NCBI RefSeq assembly: GCF_903645295.1 | Contig: NZ_CAHJXM010000001.1 | Span: 1,551,501-1,615,500 of the forward strand | Direction of reading: 5' to 3' | DNA: 64,000 nucleotides | Origin: Bacillus sp. Marseille-Q1617 | GTDB taxonomy: Bacteria > Bacillota > Bacilli > Bacillales > Bacillaceae_B | In this document: in pieces, positions 45,446 through 56,267 of the stretch | Position numbering within the stretch: the first letter of the stretch is position 1 | How the letters are laid out: each line of letters starts with the position of its first letter | Program-made: the position numbers and the translations under genes | The notes under the pieces: model-generated | Databases searched by the model: none | Told to the model about the DNA's origin: nothing | What the model saw: the letters and a program-made list of their open reading frames with translations, nothing else

Positions 45446-45738
45446 ACAATCTGATTTGCCATAATAAATAAAGGCTGAGATAGGGACAGTACGTTTCTAC
45501 TTTGATTCCTATATAGCGAGCCGGGGATGGTGCGAGCCCGGTAAGGAAATAGAAGCGGAAGATCACCCTTGAGCTCCATGCATGAAAAGCCCAACTGACT
45601 CGGGAAGACTAGTGTATGGCGTTTTATTCACGTTACGAATGAAACGAGTGAAAGTGTCCTATAGGATATTTTTATGAGGGTGGTACCGCGGGAAAGCTTT
45701 CTCGTCCCTTTTTAGGGATGAGAAAGCTTTTTTGTTGT
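45446..45738 (+). promoter_or_regulatory. T-box riboswitch, isoleucine-specific
   Basis: Leader of ileS with the T-box core GGGTGGTACCGCG (45678-45690), where UGG of TGGTACC pairs with the uncharged tRNA acceptor end. Codon ATC at 45562-45564 in GGAAGATCACC fits the specifier loop for tRNA-Ile(GAU). The intrinsic terminator is GAAAGCTTTCTC / GAGAAAGCTTTTTT (about 45693-45735). Uncharged tRNA-Ile should favour antitermination and raise ileS expression. Confidence 0.94.
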
Positions 45739-45795
45739 TCCGGATTGATTTTTAAAAGTCCGACTCTATTCAGAAAAGGTTTTTAAAGGTTGAGT

Positions 45796-45832
45796 GATTC
45801 CAGCAGTTGCACGGAAATCAACCGCGGTGTTT
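45796..45832 (+). repeat. Dispersed repeat, family B, terminal remnant
   Basis: GATTCCAGCAG joined to TTGCACGGAAATCAACCGCGG: the left end of a family B element fused to its right end, with about 90 bp of interior lost at a shared TTG. It sits between the T-box terminator and the ileS ribosome-binding site and lengthens that leader. Confidence 0.78.
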
Positions 45833-45893
45833 AAGAACACAAGAAAGTAGAAAAGATGGCAATTAAGATACATGCTGAAGGAGGAAAAAATAA

Positions 45894-48665
45894 ATGGAGT
45901 ATAAAGATACTTTATTAATGCCGAAAACTGAGTTTCCAATGAGAGGGAACTTACCTAAAAGAGAACCTGAAACGCAAAAGAAATGGGAAGAAATGGATAT
46001 CTACAAAAAGGTTCAAGATCGCACGAACGGACGCCCGCTATTTGTCCTTCATGATGGACCTCCATATGCAAATGGAAATCTTCACATGGGCCACGCATTG
46101 AATAAAATCCTTAAGGATTTCATCGTGCGTTACAAATCGATGAACGGGTTCCATGCACCATATGTACCAGGCTGGGATACACACGGACTCCCAATTGAGC
46201 AGGCACTTACGAATAAGGGCGTGAAGCGTAAAGAGATGACGGTCGCAGAATTCCGTAAACTTTGCGAAGAGTACGCTTATGAGCAAGTAGATATCCAGCG
46301 CACTCAATTTAAACAATTGGGAGTCCGCGGTGACTGGGAAAATCCTTATATCACATTAAAACCTGAATATGAGGCGCAGCAAATCAAGGTGTTTGGCGAC
46401 ATGGCTAAGAAAGGCTATATCTACAAGGGGAAAAAGCCAGTTTACTGGTCTCCTTCAAGTGAATCTGCATTAGCCGAAGCCGAGATCGAATATCAGGACA
46501 AACGTTCACCATCCATTTATGTAGGGTTCAGCGTAACCGATGGAAAAGGAATCCTTGAAGAAGGTACCCAGTTCATCATCTGGACGACAACTCCATGGAC
46601 AATTCCTGCCAACCTTGGGATCGCGGTTCATCAGGACCTCACATACGTTGTTGTATCGGTTAATGACAATTCCTATGTAGTGGCTGAAGACCTTGTGGAA
46701 GATGTTGTTGAAAATCTAGACTGGGAAGGTTATGAAGTAACGAAAAAAATCAAAGGGGCTGAGCTTGAGCGCCTTAAAGCTAAACATCCGCTATATGACC
46801 GCGAATCCCTGGTCATCCTTGGGGATCACGTTACTACCGACTCAGGTACAGGCTGTGTACACACTGCACCGGGCCACGGGGAAGATGACTTCCTTGTCGG
46901 GAAGAAATACGGATTGGAAGTACTCTGCCCTGTTGATGATAAAGGTGTAATGACTTCTGAAGCCCCAGGCTTTGAAGGGCTGTTCTATGACAAAGCAAAC
47001 AAACCGATCACCGAGAAGTTGGAGGAAGCAGGAGCATTATTGAAGCTTAACTTCATCACGCATTCATATCCACATGACTGGCGTACAAAAAAACCTGTTA
47101 TTTTCAGAGCGACAGCACAATGGTTCGCGTCCATCGATAAATTCCGCGATGAGCTCCTTCAAGCTGTCAAGGATACGAAATGGGTCCCAAGCTGGGGAGA
47201 AACCCGTCTCTTCAATATGGTGAGAGACCGCGGCGACTGGTGTATATCAAGACAGCGTGCCTGGGGTGTCCCAATTCCGGTATTCTACGCTGAAAATGGC
47301 GAAGAAATCATCACAGATGAAACCATCAATCATGTTTCTGGTTTATTCAACGAGCATGGTTCAAATATCTGGTTTGAAAAAGAAGCGAAAGATCTGCTTC
47401 CAGAAGGATTTTCTCATGAAGGAAGCCCTAATGGCCAGTTCACTAAAGAGCAGGACATCATGGATGTTTGGTTTGACTCAGGTTCTTCCCACCAGGCAGT
47501 TCTTGAAGCACGTGATGACCTGCAGCGTCCTGCAGACCTTTACCTTGAAGGCTCCGATCAATATCGCGGATGGTTCAATTCATCCTTGACGACAGGTGTT
47601 GCTGTTACGGGGAAAGCACCTTATAAAGGCGTATTGAGTCATGGTTTTGCGCTTGACGGTGAAGGAAGAAAGATGAGTAAATCACTTGGAAATGTAGTTG
47701 TTCCTGAAAAAGTCATGAAACAACTGGGTGCAGATATCCTGCGCCTTTGGGTAGCTTCGGTTGACTATCAATCAGATGTCCGTGTATCTGATCCAATCTT
47801 AAAGCAAGTAGCTGAAGTTTATAGGAAAATCCGTAACACTTACCGCTTCCTGCTTGGTAACTTAGCTGATTTTGATCCGAAGGCCGATGCGGTCTCCTAT
47901 GAAAAGCTCCGTGAAGTCGATCAGTTCATGATGGTGAAGTTGAATGACTTAGTGAAAAATGTGAAAAAATCTTATGACAACTATGAATTTGCAAGCATCT
48001 ATCATGCTGTGAATAACTTCTGTACACTTGATTTGAGCTCATTCTATCTCGATTTCGCTAAAGATGTGCTTTACATCGAAGCAAAAGACAACTATGAGCG
48101 CAGAGCGATGCAGACGGTATTGTATGAAGCTCTAGTTGTTCTTGCTAAATTAATGTCACCGATCCTTTCACATACAGCAGACGAAGTTTGGGCTCATGTT
48201 CCTGGTGTGGAGGAAGAAAGTGTACAATTAACAGATATGCCTGAATCCAAGGAACTTCCTAATGCAGATTCACTTAAGGAAAAATGGAATGCCTTCCTTG
48301 AGCTGAGAGATGATGTATTAAAAGCGTTGGAAGAAGCGCGTAACCAAAAGCTGATCGGTAAGTCGTTAACAGCAAAAGTCACTCTTTACGTTAATGAAGA
48401 AACAAAATCTTTATTGAATTCAATTTCAGAAGACCTGAAACAATTGTTTATCGTTTCAGCCATTGAAATCGGCGGTGGAGCAAATGATGCACCGGAACAT
48501 GCCTTAAAAGTCGGACAAAACAGCATTGTCGTTGAAAAAGCGGAAGGCGAAACTTGTGACCGCTGCTGGGTAGTCACTCCGACAGTAGGAGAAGACAAAG
48601 ATCACCCAGACCTTTGTACGAGATGTGCTTCCGTCGTCAAAGAAAATTATTCCCACTTAGCATAA
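45894..48665 (+). CDS. ileS: Isoleucyl-tRNA synthetase
   Basis: 923-residue class I synthetase. HIGH-type motif [15 protein letters not shown] (about 57-71), KMSKS loop [10 protein letters not shown], editing domain with [11 protein letters not shown] and [30 protein letters not shown], and a C-terminal zinc finger (CDRCW...LCTRCASVV). Length and domain order match the bacterial IleS1 form. GGAGGAAAAAA before ATG. Confidence 0.98.
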   Translation: MEYKDTLLMPKTEFPMRGNLPKREPETQKKWEEMDIYKKVQDRTNGRPLFVLHDGPPYANGNLHMGHALNKILKDFIVRYKSMNGFHAPYVPGWDTHGLPIEQALTNKGVKRKEMTVAEFRKLCEEYAYEQVDIQRTQFKQLGVRGDWENPYITLKPEYEAQQIKVFGDMAKKGYIYKGKKPVYWSPSSESALAEAEIEYQDKRSPSIYVGFSVTDGKGILEEGTQFIIWTTTPWTIPANLGIAVHQDLTYVVVSVNDNSYVVAEDLVEDVVENLDWEGYEVTKKIKGAELERLKAKHPLYDRESLVILGDHVTTDSGTGCVHTAPGHGEDDFLVGKKYGLEVLCPVDDKGVMTSEAPGFEGLFYDKANKPITEKLEEAGALLKLNFITHSYPHDWRTKKPVIFRATAQWFASIDKFRDELLQAVKDTKWVPSWGETRLFNMVRDRGDWCISRQRAWGVPIPVFYAENGEEIITDETINHVSGLFNEHGSNIWFEKEAKDLLPEGFSHEGSPNGQFTKEQDIMDVWFDSGSSHQAVLEARDDLQRPADLYLEGSDQYRGWFNSSLTTGVAVTGKAPYKGVLSHGFALDGEGRKMSKSLGNVVVPEKVMKQLGADILRLWVASVDYQSDVRVSDPILKQVAEVYRKIRNTYRFLLGNLADFDPKADAVSYEKLREVDQFMMVKLNDLVKNVKKSYDNYEFASIYHAVNNFCTLDLSSFYLDFAKDVLYIEAKDNYERRAMQTVLYEALVVLAKLMSPILSHTADEVWAHVPGVEEESVQLTDMPESKELPNADSLKEKWNAFLELRDDVLKALEEARNQKLIGKSLTAKVTLYVNEETKSLLNSISEDLKQLFIVSAIEIGGGANDAPEHALKVGQNSIVVEKAEGETCDRCWVVTPTVGEDKDHPDLCTRCASVVKENYSHLA

Positions 48666-48674
48666 TTCACGATA

Positions 48675-48710
48675 GAGACTGGTCCGATAATGCCGGACCA
48701 GTCTTATTTG
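48675..48710 (+). terminator. Terminator after ileS
   Basis: Eleven-base stem AGACTGGTCCG / CGGACCAGTCT (48676-48686, 48694-48704), T-containing tail. Confidence 0.88.
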
Positions 48711-48853
48711 TGTCTGAATATCAAAAAGAAATCATTAACATTTTTCATTAAATGGCTCTGTAACGTCACTACTGGGCGTGATTCCATAATTACTATATCT
48801 TGCAAGACAAATTTTATGACGCTTACCTCCATACTAAGAGTGGAGGGATCAAG

Positions 48854-49141
48854 ATGACATATGACCGATACACAACCATCATTCAAGAATTAACTGCATC
48901 CTTGAAAGAGCTGGAGGCAAGTCAATCTCAACATCCTTTAATACAACATTATATAAACCAGGAAATTTCAGATGTAAAGCATGCACTATACCTCGCCTCG
49001 CAAAACCGTTATGGTCTCTGTGAGTTTAGCGGAGAAGAAATTCCTTTTGATTTAATGAAAATGAACCCGACACTCACTTCATTAACGGAAGCAAATGATT
49101 GGAGACAATACGGGAAAATTCATATGGGCAAGTATTCATAA
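48854..49141 (+). CDS. ylyA: DksA/TraR-like protein YlyA, short form
   Basis: 95 residues. N-terminal helical hairpin and a C-terminal zinc-finger-like loop RYGLCEFSGEEIPF. Only one Cys remains where DksA/TraR proteins have CxxC plus a second pair, so zinc binding is unlikely. Corresponds by position and sequence style to B. subtilis YlyA, a forespore RNA-polymerase-associated protein that affects SigG-dependent germination genes. ATG 48854 follows GGAGGGATC. Confidence 0.85.
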   Translation: MTYDRYTTIIQELTASLKELEASQSQHPLIQHYINQEISDVKHALYLASQNRYGLCEFSGEEIPFDLMKMNPTLTSLTEANDWRQYGKIHMGKYS

Positions 49142-49193
49142 TGCAACCTTTCAAAAAGGACCTTCAGTTTAAGTGTCTTTATTCTATTGTTTG

Positions 49194-49202
49194 TGCTAAA
49201 AT
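49194..49202 (+). promoter_or_regulatory. Possible extended -10 promoter for lspA-ylyB
   Basis: TGC-TAAAAT (49194-49202), 40 bp before lspA; the -35 is weak. Confidence 0.4.
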
Positions 49203-49241
49203 GCAAAGGTAATCATTTCTTACGATGTGGAGGTTGCCTTT

Positions 49242-49742
49242 GTGTTTTATTATTTATTGGCTTTGGTTGTAATTGGATTGGATCAACTGACCAAATGGTT
49301 GGTTGTGAAAAGGATGACAGAAGGGGAAAGCATAGAAATCATTGGAAATATTTTCTATTTGACTTCTCATCGAAATCAAGGTGCAGCATGGGGAATACTC
49401 CAGGGGCAAATGTGGTTTTTTTACATTATTACGTTAATAGTTATTGTAGGTATTGTGTATTATATGCAAGTCCATGCAAAAGGGCAGTCCTTATTTAGTT
49501 TAAGCCTTGCCTTTATGCTTGGCGGAGCAATTGGAAACTTTATTGACCGTGTTTTTCGAAAAGAAGTTGTCGATTTTTTAAATACATATATTTTTTCCTA
49601 TGATTTCCCGATTTTTAATATTGCCGATGCGGCATTGACAATTGGAGTAGCACTATTAATTATTTATATGTATCTGGACGAACGAAAAGCAAAGAAGGAG
49701 AAAGAGAATGGAAGTAATTCAGCACATCATACGACAGAATGA
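49242..49742 (+). CDS. lspA: Prolipoprotein signal peptidase (SPase II) LspA
   Basis: 166 residues, four spans. Catalytic aspartates lie in GNFIDRV and FNIADAAL; other conserved stretches are DQLTKWLV and NQGAAWGIL. Cleaves lipoprotein signal peptides after diacylglyceryl addition. GTG 49242 is placed 8-9 nt after GGAGG and matches the B. subtilis start (MLYYMIALL). Overlaps ylyB by 35 bp. Confidence 0.96.
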   Translation: MFYYLLALVVIGLDQLTKWLVVKRMTEGESIEIIGNIFYLTSHRNQGAAWGILQGQMWFFYIITLIVIVGIVYYMQVHAKGQSLFSLSLAFMLGGAIGNFIDRVFRKEVVDFLNTYIFSYDFPIFNIADAALTIGVALLIIYMYLDERKAKKEKENGSNSAHHTTE

Positions 49743-50613
49743 ACAGGGCGAACGAATTGATAAGATTGTCAGCGGTTTGAATAAAGAATGGTCACGTTCA
49801 CAGGTCCAGCAATGGATTAAAGAAGGACATATCAAAGTGGATGATGAGAAGGTCAAACCAAACTTTAAATGTCCGGTGGAATCGACCATAACCGTTACGA
49901 TTCCTGCACCGGAAGAATTGGATGTCGAACCGGAGAACCTTCATCTTGACATAACCTATGAAGATTCAGACGTCATCGTAGTAAACAAGCCAAAAGGGAT
50001 GGTTGTGCACCCGGCACCCGGTCACTATTCAGGAACGATGGTGAACGGGCTCATGTATCATTGTAATGACCTTTCAGGAATAAATGGTGTATTAAGACCG
50101 GGCATCGTTCATCGAATTGATAAAGATACATCAGGTTTACTGATGGTGGCGAAAAATGATTTAGCACATGAACATTTAGTCAACCAGCTTGTAGAAAAGA
50201 CGGTCACAAGAAAATATACTGCTGTCGTCCATGGATTGATCCCGCATGAATACGGGACGATTGATGCTCCTATTGGACGCGATCCCAAAGACCGCCAAAG
50301 CATGACCGTCGTTGACAATGGGAAGAATGCTGTCACGCATTTTAGAGTACTTGAGCGGTTCAAGGATTTCACTTTAGTACAGTGTGAATTGGAAACAGGC
50401 AGAACACATCAAATTCGTGTCCATATGAAGTATATCGGGTATCCACTCGCAGGAGACCCTAAATATGGTCCCCGTAAAACGTTAGACATTGGCGGACAGG
50501 CACTCCATGCCGGCGTATTGGGGTTCAACCACCCGAGGACGAATGAATATATGGAATTCAAGGCCGAGCTGCCAGCGGAGTTCAAAGAGCTGTTAGCTCA
50601 TTTGAAAAAATAA
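49708..50613 (+). CDS. ylyB: RluD-type pseudouridine synthase YlyB
   Basis: 301 residues. N-terminal S4 domain ([35 protein letters not shown]) and RluA-family catalytic domain with [16 protein letters not shown] holding the catalytic Asp, and [27 protein letters not shown]. Modifies 23S rRNA uridines. Start ATG 49708 lies within lspA after AAGGAGAAAG. The pyr operon promoter follows directly. Confidence 0.95.
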   Translation: MEVIQHIIRQNEQGERIDKIVSGLNKEWSRSQVQQWIKEGHIKVDDEKVKPNFKCPVESTITVTIPAPEELDVEPENLHLDITYEDSDVIVVNKPKGMVVHPAPGHYSGTMVNGLMYHCNDLSGINGVLRPGIVHRIDKDTSGLLMVAKNDLAHEHLVNQLVEKTVTRKYTAVVHGLIPHEYGTIDAPIGRDPKDRQSMTVVDNGKNAVTHFRVLERFKDFTLVQCELETGRTHQIRVHMKYIGYPLAGDPKYGPRKTLDIGGQALHAGVLGFNHPRTNEYMEFKAELPAEFKELLAHLKK

Positions 50614-50616
50614 TGA

Positions 50617-50645
50617 TTGACAAAGCATGGCACAACCTGTACCAT
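50617..50645 (+). promoter_or_regulatory. SigA promoter of the pyr operon
   Basis: TTGACA (50617-50622), 17 nt, TACCAT (50640-50645). The -35 begins 3 bp after the ylyB stop. Start about 50652, upstream of the first PyrR attenuator. Confidence 0.75.
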
Positions 50646-50651
50646 GTAGTT

Positions 50652-50780
50652 AATTGAATAATACCTTTAATACGGTCCCGTGAGGCTGAGAAGGAGCAAT
50701 GTACGGCCAAACAATTGGCGTGCAATGAAACTATACGATAAGTGTGCCCTCTCATCCAAACGGTGAGAGGGATTTTTTAT
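50652..50780 (+). promoter_or_regulatory. PyrR attenuator 1 (pyrR leader)
   Basis: PyrR-binding loop with TCCCGTGAGGCTGAGAAGG (from 50676), an antiterminator region and the terminator CCCTCTCA / TGAGAGGG (50747-50754, 50764-50771) plus T tract. UMP-bound PyrR stabilises the binding loop and so favours termination. Confidence 0.92.
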
Positions 50781-50814
50781 TGATGTACATCCATAAATTA
50801 AGATGAACGATTAG

Positions 50815-51375
<561 letters not shown>

Positions 51376-51390
51376 AGGATAATCCTTTTA

Positions 51391-51489
51391 AGATTGGTCC
51401 AGAGAGGCTGACAAAGGATGGGAATGAAGTGCACCACGGACTTCTTATACCCTCTTTGTACCCTCTTACAGGACAAAGAGGGTTTTTTT
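51391..51489 (+). promoter_or_regulatory. PyrR attenuator 2 (pyrR-pyrP)
   Basis: Binding-loop sequence GGTCCAGAGAGGCTGACAAA (51397-51415) matches the PyrR consensus; terminator ACCCTCTTTGT / ACAAAGAGGGT (51449-51459, 51473-51483) with T run. Confidence 0.93.
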
Positions 51490-51523
51490 ATGGAGTAAAA
51501 CAGAATCAAGGGAGGAACAAGTA

Positions 51524-52855
51524 ATGAATGAAAATCAAAAAGCAGTACTTGATGTAGAAGAAAGACCGAATCCAGGAAAATGGCTCACATTAAGCATACA
51601 GCATCTTTTCGCTATGTTCGGCGCAACGGTATTGGTTCCTTTCCTGGTAGGGTTGAGTCCCGGAGTTGCACTGATTTCAAGTGGTTTGGGAACACTGGCA
51701 TACATGCTCATAACAAAAGGAAGAATACCCGCGTATTTAGGTTCATCCTTTGCTTTCATTGCACCGATACTTGCAGCTAAAAGCTTCGGGGGACCGGAAG
51801 CAGCCATGATGGGAAGCTTCCTGGCAGGGATTGTTTACGGGATTGTCGCACTGCTTATTTCAAAACTGGGGTTAAAATGGCTGACACGGATTCTGCCGCC
51901 GATTGTAGTAGGGCCTGTAATCATGGTGATCGGGCTTGGGCTTGCAGGAACTGCAGTCAACATGGCGATGTATGAAAACCCTGGTGCAGAAAATCTGGTT
52001 TATAGCAACACTCACTTCATGGTGGCACTAGCTACGCTGGCCATAACGATCATTTGCTCGATTTACTTCAAGGGGTTCCTTGGGATGGTACCGATACTTG
52101 CGGGGATAGTCGGCGGTTATATCATTGCCATATTTGCCGGTCTGGTTGACTTTCAAAAAGTGATCGATGCTCCAGTCTTACAAATGCCTGACTTCTTCAT
52201 ACCTTTTGTAAACTATACACCAAGCTTTTCATGGGAGATTGTTTCGATCATGGTACCGGTTGCCCTCGTAACATTGGCTGAGCATACTGGAGACCAGATG
52301 GTACTAAGCAAGGTCGTCGGCCGGAACTTCATTGAAAAACCAGGACTTCATCGTTCGATTCTCGGTGACGGGGTGGCAACAGTGATTGCATCCTTGATTG
52401 GAGGGCCGCCAAATACAACTTACGGTGAAAACATAGGAGTCTTGGCCATTACACGGGTATTCAGCGTATTCGTCATTGCCGGCGCAGCTGTGCTGGCCAT
52501 CACATTCGGGTTCATCGGTAAGATCACAGCACTGATCAGCTCGATTCCATCAGCTGTAATGGGCGGTGTCTCGATCCTCTTATTTGGAATCATCGCTTCA
52601 AGCGGACTTCGCATGCTGATCGACAACAAAGTGGATCTAGGAAATAAGCGTAATCTGGTAATCTCATCCGTTATCCTTGTAATCGGGGTCGGCGGCGCAT
52701 TCGTAAAAGTGAGTGATGAGGTCTCATTATCGGGCATGGCACTGGCTGCCATTGTAGGAGTAGTGCTGAACCTGGTCTTACCTGGCAGAGAAGAAAGTGA
52801 AGGGAATAATAATCTCTTTCAAGAAGAACACTCTTCAAAAAATGAAGTTGCATAG
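51524..52855 (+). CDS. pyrP: Uracil permease PyrP
   Basis: 443-residue NCS2 transporter with about 14 membrane segments; QHLFAMFGATVLVPF near the start, the conserved ALVTLAEHTGDQMVL helix-8 motif and GGPPNTTYGENIGVLAITRV (helix 10), which form the uracil site. Proton-driven uracil uptake. GGGAGGAA precedes the ATG. Confidence 0.97.
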   Translation: MNENQKAVLDVEERPNPGKWLTLSIQHLFAMFGATVLVPFLVGLSPGVALISSGLGTLAYMLITKGRIPAYLGSSFAFIAPILAAKSFGGPEAAMMGSFLAGIVYGIVALLISKLGLKWLTRILPPIVVGPVIMVIGLGLAGTAVNMAMYENPGAENLVYSNTHFMVALATLAITIICSIYFKGFLGMVPILAGIVGGYIIAIFAGLVDFQKVIDAPVLQMPDFFIPFVNYTPSFSWEIVSIMVPVALVTLAEHTGDQMVLSKVVGRNFIEKPGLHRSILGDGVATVIASLIGGPPNTTYGENIGVLAITRVFSVFVIAGAAVLAITFGFIGKITALISSIPSAVMGGVSILLFGIIASSGLRMLIDNKVDLGNKRNLVISSVILVIGVGGAFVKVSDEVSLSGMALAAIVGVVLNLVLPGREESEGNNNLFQEEHSSKNEVA

Positions 52856-52871
52856 AAACACCTTTTAAAGT

Positions 52872-52985
52872 TAGTCCAGAGAGTCTACAAGGGTGAAATT
52901 GAACAGGACAGGGAGCCGTCTGCTCTCATGTCTTAAGACGTATGTTCAAAGCCACCCTGTCGATCTTAGACAGGGTGGTTTTTTT
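52872..52985 (+). promoter_or_regulatory. PyrR attenuator 3 (pyrP-pyrB)
   Basis: AGTCCAGAGAGTCTACAAGG (52873-52892) is the binding loop, with T in place of a consensus G compared with attenuators 1 and 2. Terminator CCACCCTGTC / GACAGGGTGG (52952-52961, 52969-52978) then seven Ts, 13 nt before pyrB. Confidence 0.9.
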
Positions 52986-52998
52986 AGGAGGGTTCATC

Positions 52999-53877
52999 GT
53001 GAAGAACTTATTGACTATGAATGAATTAACGAAAGAAGAAATCATCGATATTCTTGACCAGGCTGAACGATTCAAGGAAGGAGAGTCCTGGGACAAAGGT
53101 TCAGATAAATATGTGGCGAACCTATTCTTTGAAGCAAGTACTCGTACCAAGTGCAGTTTTGAAATGGCGGAAAGGAAGTTGGGACTCCAGGTGATTCCAT
53201 TTGAAGCACATACTTCAAGTGTGCAAAAAGGGGAAACACTCTACGACACAGTACGGACCTTGGAAGCGATCGGGGTTGAAACGGTCGTCATCCGACATAC
53301 ACTCGAGCGCTACTTTGATGGGTTGGAGGGTATGAAGGTAAAGGTGATCAACGGAGGCGACGGCTGCGGGAATCACCCAACTCAATGCTTATTGGATCTT
53401 TTAACCATACGTCAGGAATTTGGTGGATTTGAAAACCTGCAAGTGGCGATCATTGGAGACATTGCACACAGCCGGGTTGCACGGTCAAATGCCGAGGCGC
53501 TGAAGAAATTGGGAGCCAAAGTTGTCTTCTCAGGACCCCGTGAATGGTTCCCGCCTGAATATCAGAACAAGTATATGACGGTGGATGAAAGTGTGGCGAC
53601 CTCTGACGCCGTGATGCTTTTAAGAATCCAGCATGAACGCCACGGCAGCACTTCAAACCTCACGAAAGAAGAATATCACCAGAGCTTTGGACTGACGGTA
53701 AGCAGAATAGAAAGAATGAAAGAAAACAGCATCATCCTTCATCCGGCACCTGTCAATCGCGGGGTCGAAATTGCAGATTCATTGGTGGAATGCGATAAAT
53801 CAAGAATCTTCAAGCAGATGGAAAACGGAGTATTTGTGAGGATGGCTGTCTTGAAAAGGGCTCTGGATAACAACTAA
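52999..53877 (+). CDS. pyrB: Aspartate carbamoyltransferase catalytic chain PyrB
   Basis: 292 residues. Carbamoyl-phosphate loop [10 protein letters not shown] (STRTK rather than the usual STRTR), [25 protein letters not shown] and [12 protein letters not shown]. Commits carbamoyl phosphate to pyrimidines; Bacillus-type, no regulatory subunit gene present. GTG 52999 follows AGGAGGG; the longer upstream frame crosses the attenuator terminator and is not real. Confidence 0.97.
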   Translation: MKNLLTMNELTKEEIIDILDQAERFKEGESWDKGSDKYVANLFFEASTRTKCSFEMAERKLGLQVIPFEAHTSSVQKGETLYDTVRTLEAIGVETVVIRHTLERYFDGLEGMKVKVINGGDGCGNHPTQCLLDLLTIRQEFGGFENLQVAIIGDIAHSRVARSNAEALKKLGAKVVFSGPREWFPPEYQNKYMTVDESVATSDAVMLLRIQHERHGSTSNLTKEEYHQSFGLTVSRIERMKENSIILHPAPVNRGVEIADSLVECDKSRIFKQMENGVFVRMAVLKRALDNN

Positions 53878-53892
53878 TAGGGGGAATGACAA

Positions 53893-55179
53893 ATGAACTG
53901 GTTAATCCGAAATGCAAGTATCATAAAAGAGAACGGTGAACTTGAGAAAATTGATATAAAGCTCCAAGGAAATAAAATCTCCGCAATGGGTGCAAAGCTT
54001 GACAGCAGCGAACATCAAGAATTCCAAGCGGAAGGTTTGTTGATCTCCCCGGGGTTCGTCGACCTGCATGTTCATTTGAGAGAACCTGGCGGCGAACATA
54101 AAGAAACGATAAAAACGGGAACGAGAGCGGCGGCAAGGGGAGGGTTCACGACAATTGCAGCAATGCCGAATACGAGGCCTGTACCCGATTCAGAAGAAAC
54201 ATTGAGATCCCTGAATGAGAGGATCGCAGAAACAGCCAGCATCCGGGTCTTGCCCTACGCAGCGATTACTGAACGGCAGACAGGTAAGAAGTTGAATGAC
54301 TTATCATCCTTAAAAGGAAATGGGGCATTTGCTTTTACGGATGACGGTGTAGGGGTTCAATCGGCAGGGATAATGCTGAAAGCGATGAAAAAGGCTGCAA
54401 GCATCGGTGCATCGATTGTCGCTCACTGTGAAGAAAATACATTAATCAACAAAGGAGCGGTGCACCAAGGGGAATTTTCAAGGAAACACGAAATCGCTGG
54501 AATCCCATCTGTATGCGAAGCCGTACATATCGCAAGGGATGTGCTGCTGGCTGAAGCAGCGGGCGTTCATTACCATGTATGTCATATTTCAACGAAAGAG
54601 TCAGTAAGGGTGGTAAGGGATGCAAAGAGAGCTGGAATCAACGTCACTGCAGAAGTAACACCTCATCACCTTCTACTATGTGAAGACGATATTCCGGGTC
54701 TGGATCCAAACTTTAAGATGAATCCCCCGCTTAGAAGCAAAGAAGATCAACAGGCTTTGATCGAAGGATTAATGGAAGGGACGATTGATTTTATCGCTAC
54801 AGATCATGCACCGCATACAGAAGCTGAAAAATCAGAAGGGATGCAGCTGGCCCCTTTCGGGATCGTCGGTCTTGAAACAGCATTCCCGCTGCTATATACA
54901 AACTTTGTAGCTAAAGGAATTTTTACTCTTAAGCAGTTAGTCGAGTGGATGACGATTAAACCGAGTTCGGCATTCAATCTTCCATTTGGGCGCCTGGAAG
55001 TGGGTGGAGAGGCTGATTTTACACTAATCGATTTATCAAAACAAAAGGCCGTTGATCCCGCTGAATTTTTATCCAAAGGAAAAAATACTCCTTTCAAAGG
55101 ATGGGAGTGCAAAGGCTGGCCTGAAGCGACTTTTTATCAAGGATCCCTTGTATGGGAAAAAGGAGGAAATGAAGAATGA
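53893..55179 (+). CDS. pyrC: Dihydroorotase PyrC
   Basis: 428-residue type I amidohydrolase. Metal-binding [10 protein letters not shown] (His pair), [10 protein letters not shown], and [14 protein letters not shown] with the catalytic Asp. Cyclises carbamoyl aspartate. GGGGGAATGAC before the ATG; its end overlaps pyrAA by 4 bp (ATGA). Confidence 0.97.
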   Translation: MNWLIRNASIIKENGELEKIDIKLQGNKISAMGAKLDSSEHQEFQAEGLLISPGFVDLHVHLREPGGEHKETIKTGTRAAARGGFTTIAAMPNTRPVPDSEETLRSLNERIAETASIRVLPYAAITERQTGKKLNDLSSLKGNGAFAFTDDGVGVQSAGIMLKAMKKAASIGASIVAHCEENTLINKGAVHQGEFSRKHEIAGIPSVCEAVHIARDVLLAEAAGVHYHVCHISTKESVRVVRDAKRAGINVTAEVTPHHLLLCEDDIPGLDPNFKMNPPLRSKEDQQALIEGLMEGTIDFIATDHAPHTEAEKSEGMQLAPFGIVGLETAFPLLYTNFVAKGIFTLKQLVEWMTIKPSSAFNLPFGRLEVGGEADFTLIDLSKQKAVDPAEFLSKGKNTPFKGWECKGWPEATFYQGSLVWEKGGNEE

Positions 55180-56267
55180 AAAGACAACTCATTTTAGACG
55201 ATGGAACAGTATTCATTGGGGAAGGTTTTGGAGCAAATGAAGAAACGATCGGGGAAGTTGTATTTAATACAAGCATGACAGGCTATCAGGAAATTCTTTC
55301 AGACCCCTCCTATTGTGGACAGTTGGTTACAATGACGTATCCCTTGGTAGGAAACTACGGCATCAATCGGGACGACTTTGAATCCATCACTCCAGCCATC
55401 AAGGCATTCATCGTAAGGGAAGCGGCTGACTTCCCGTCGAACTGGAGAAATGAATCAACGCTGGATGAGTTATTGAAAGTGAAAGGCATTCCAGGAATTG
55501 CCGGTATCGATACAAGAAAACTGACTCGGATCATCAGGAAGCATGGAGCAATGAAAGGAATCGTTTGTTCAGCCGAATCGGACACAGAAGAGATGCTTGT
55601 AAAGTTACATGAAACATCCTTGAGAAGAGATCAAGTTAAACAAGTATCAACAAAAACGGCTTATGCGAGTCCGGGAAGAGGATTCAGGGTTATCCTGATG
55701 GATTTTGGCATGAAACACGGAATCCTGAGGGAACTCAATAAACGTGATTGCGACGTTGTTGTAGTCCCTCATGATACTTCAGCAGAAGAAATCCGCAGGC
55801 TTCAGCCGGACGGCATCATGCTGTCGAATGGACCTGGAGACCCGAAAGACGTACCTCATGCAATTGAAACGATCAGGGAGTTGATTGGTGAAATACCGCT
55901 ATTCGGAATCTGCCTGGGCCATCAATTATTCGCACTTGCTTGCGGAGGGGATTCATTCAAGATGAAGTTCGGCCATCGCGGCGGCAATCATCCGGTGAAA
56001 GACTTGATCACGGGAAAAATAGCATTGACTTCACAAAACCACGGATATGCAGTCGAAGAAAAATCACTCGCAGGAACCAGAGTGGAAGTCACTCATATCG
56101 CAATCAATGACGATACAGTTGAAGGTTTGAAACACCTTGATTATCCTGCATTCACGGTTCAATATCATCCGGAAGCCTCACCGGGGCCGGAGGATTCAAA
56201 TTACTTATTCGATCATTTCATGAAACTAATGGAAGATGAGAAAAGAAAGGAGCTTCAACATGCCTAA
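55176..56267 (+). CDS. pyrAA: Carbamoyl phosphate synthase small (glutaminase) chain, pyrimidine-specific
   Basis: 363 residues. N-terminal CPSase small-chain domain, then class I glutamine amidotransferase with [12 protein letters not shown] (catalytic Cys) and the [13 protein letters not shown]is-Glu pair. Starts inside the pyrC stop and overlaps pyrAB by 8 bp, fitting a 1:1 complex. Confidence 0.97.
   Translation: MKRQLILDDGTVFIGEGFGANEETIGEVVFNTSMTGYQEILSDPSYCGQLVTMTYPLVGNYGINRDDFESITPAIKAFIVREAADFPSNWRNESTLDELLKVKGIPGIAGIDTRKLTRIIRKHGAMKGIVCSAESDTEEMLVKLHETSLRRDQVKQVSTKTAYASPGRGFRVILMDFGMKHGILRELNKRDCDVVVVPHDTSAEEIRRLQPDGIMLSNGPGDPKDVPHAIETIRELIGEIPLFGICLGHQLFALACGGDSFKMKFGHRGGNHPVKDLITGKIALTSQNHGYAVEEKSLAGTRVEVTHIAINDDTVEGLKHLDYPAFTVQYHPEASPGPEDSNYLFDHFMKLMEDEKRKELQHA

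Noticed and set aside
48805..48850. SigG promoter before ylyA
   Set aside because: CATACTA resembles a SigG -10, but the nearest -35-like GCAAG is 23 nt away, too far for the usual spacing.
52942..52998. N-terminal extension of PyrB in the same frame
   Set aside because: It would be translated through the attenuator terminator hairpin and has no ribosome-binding site; GTG 52999 has AGGAGGG and matches the family start.
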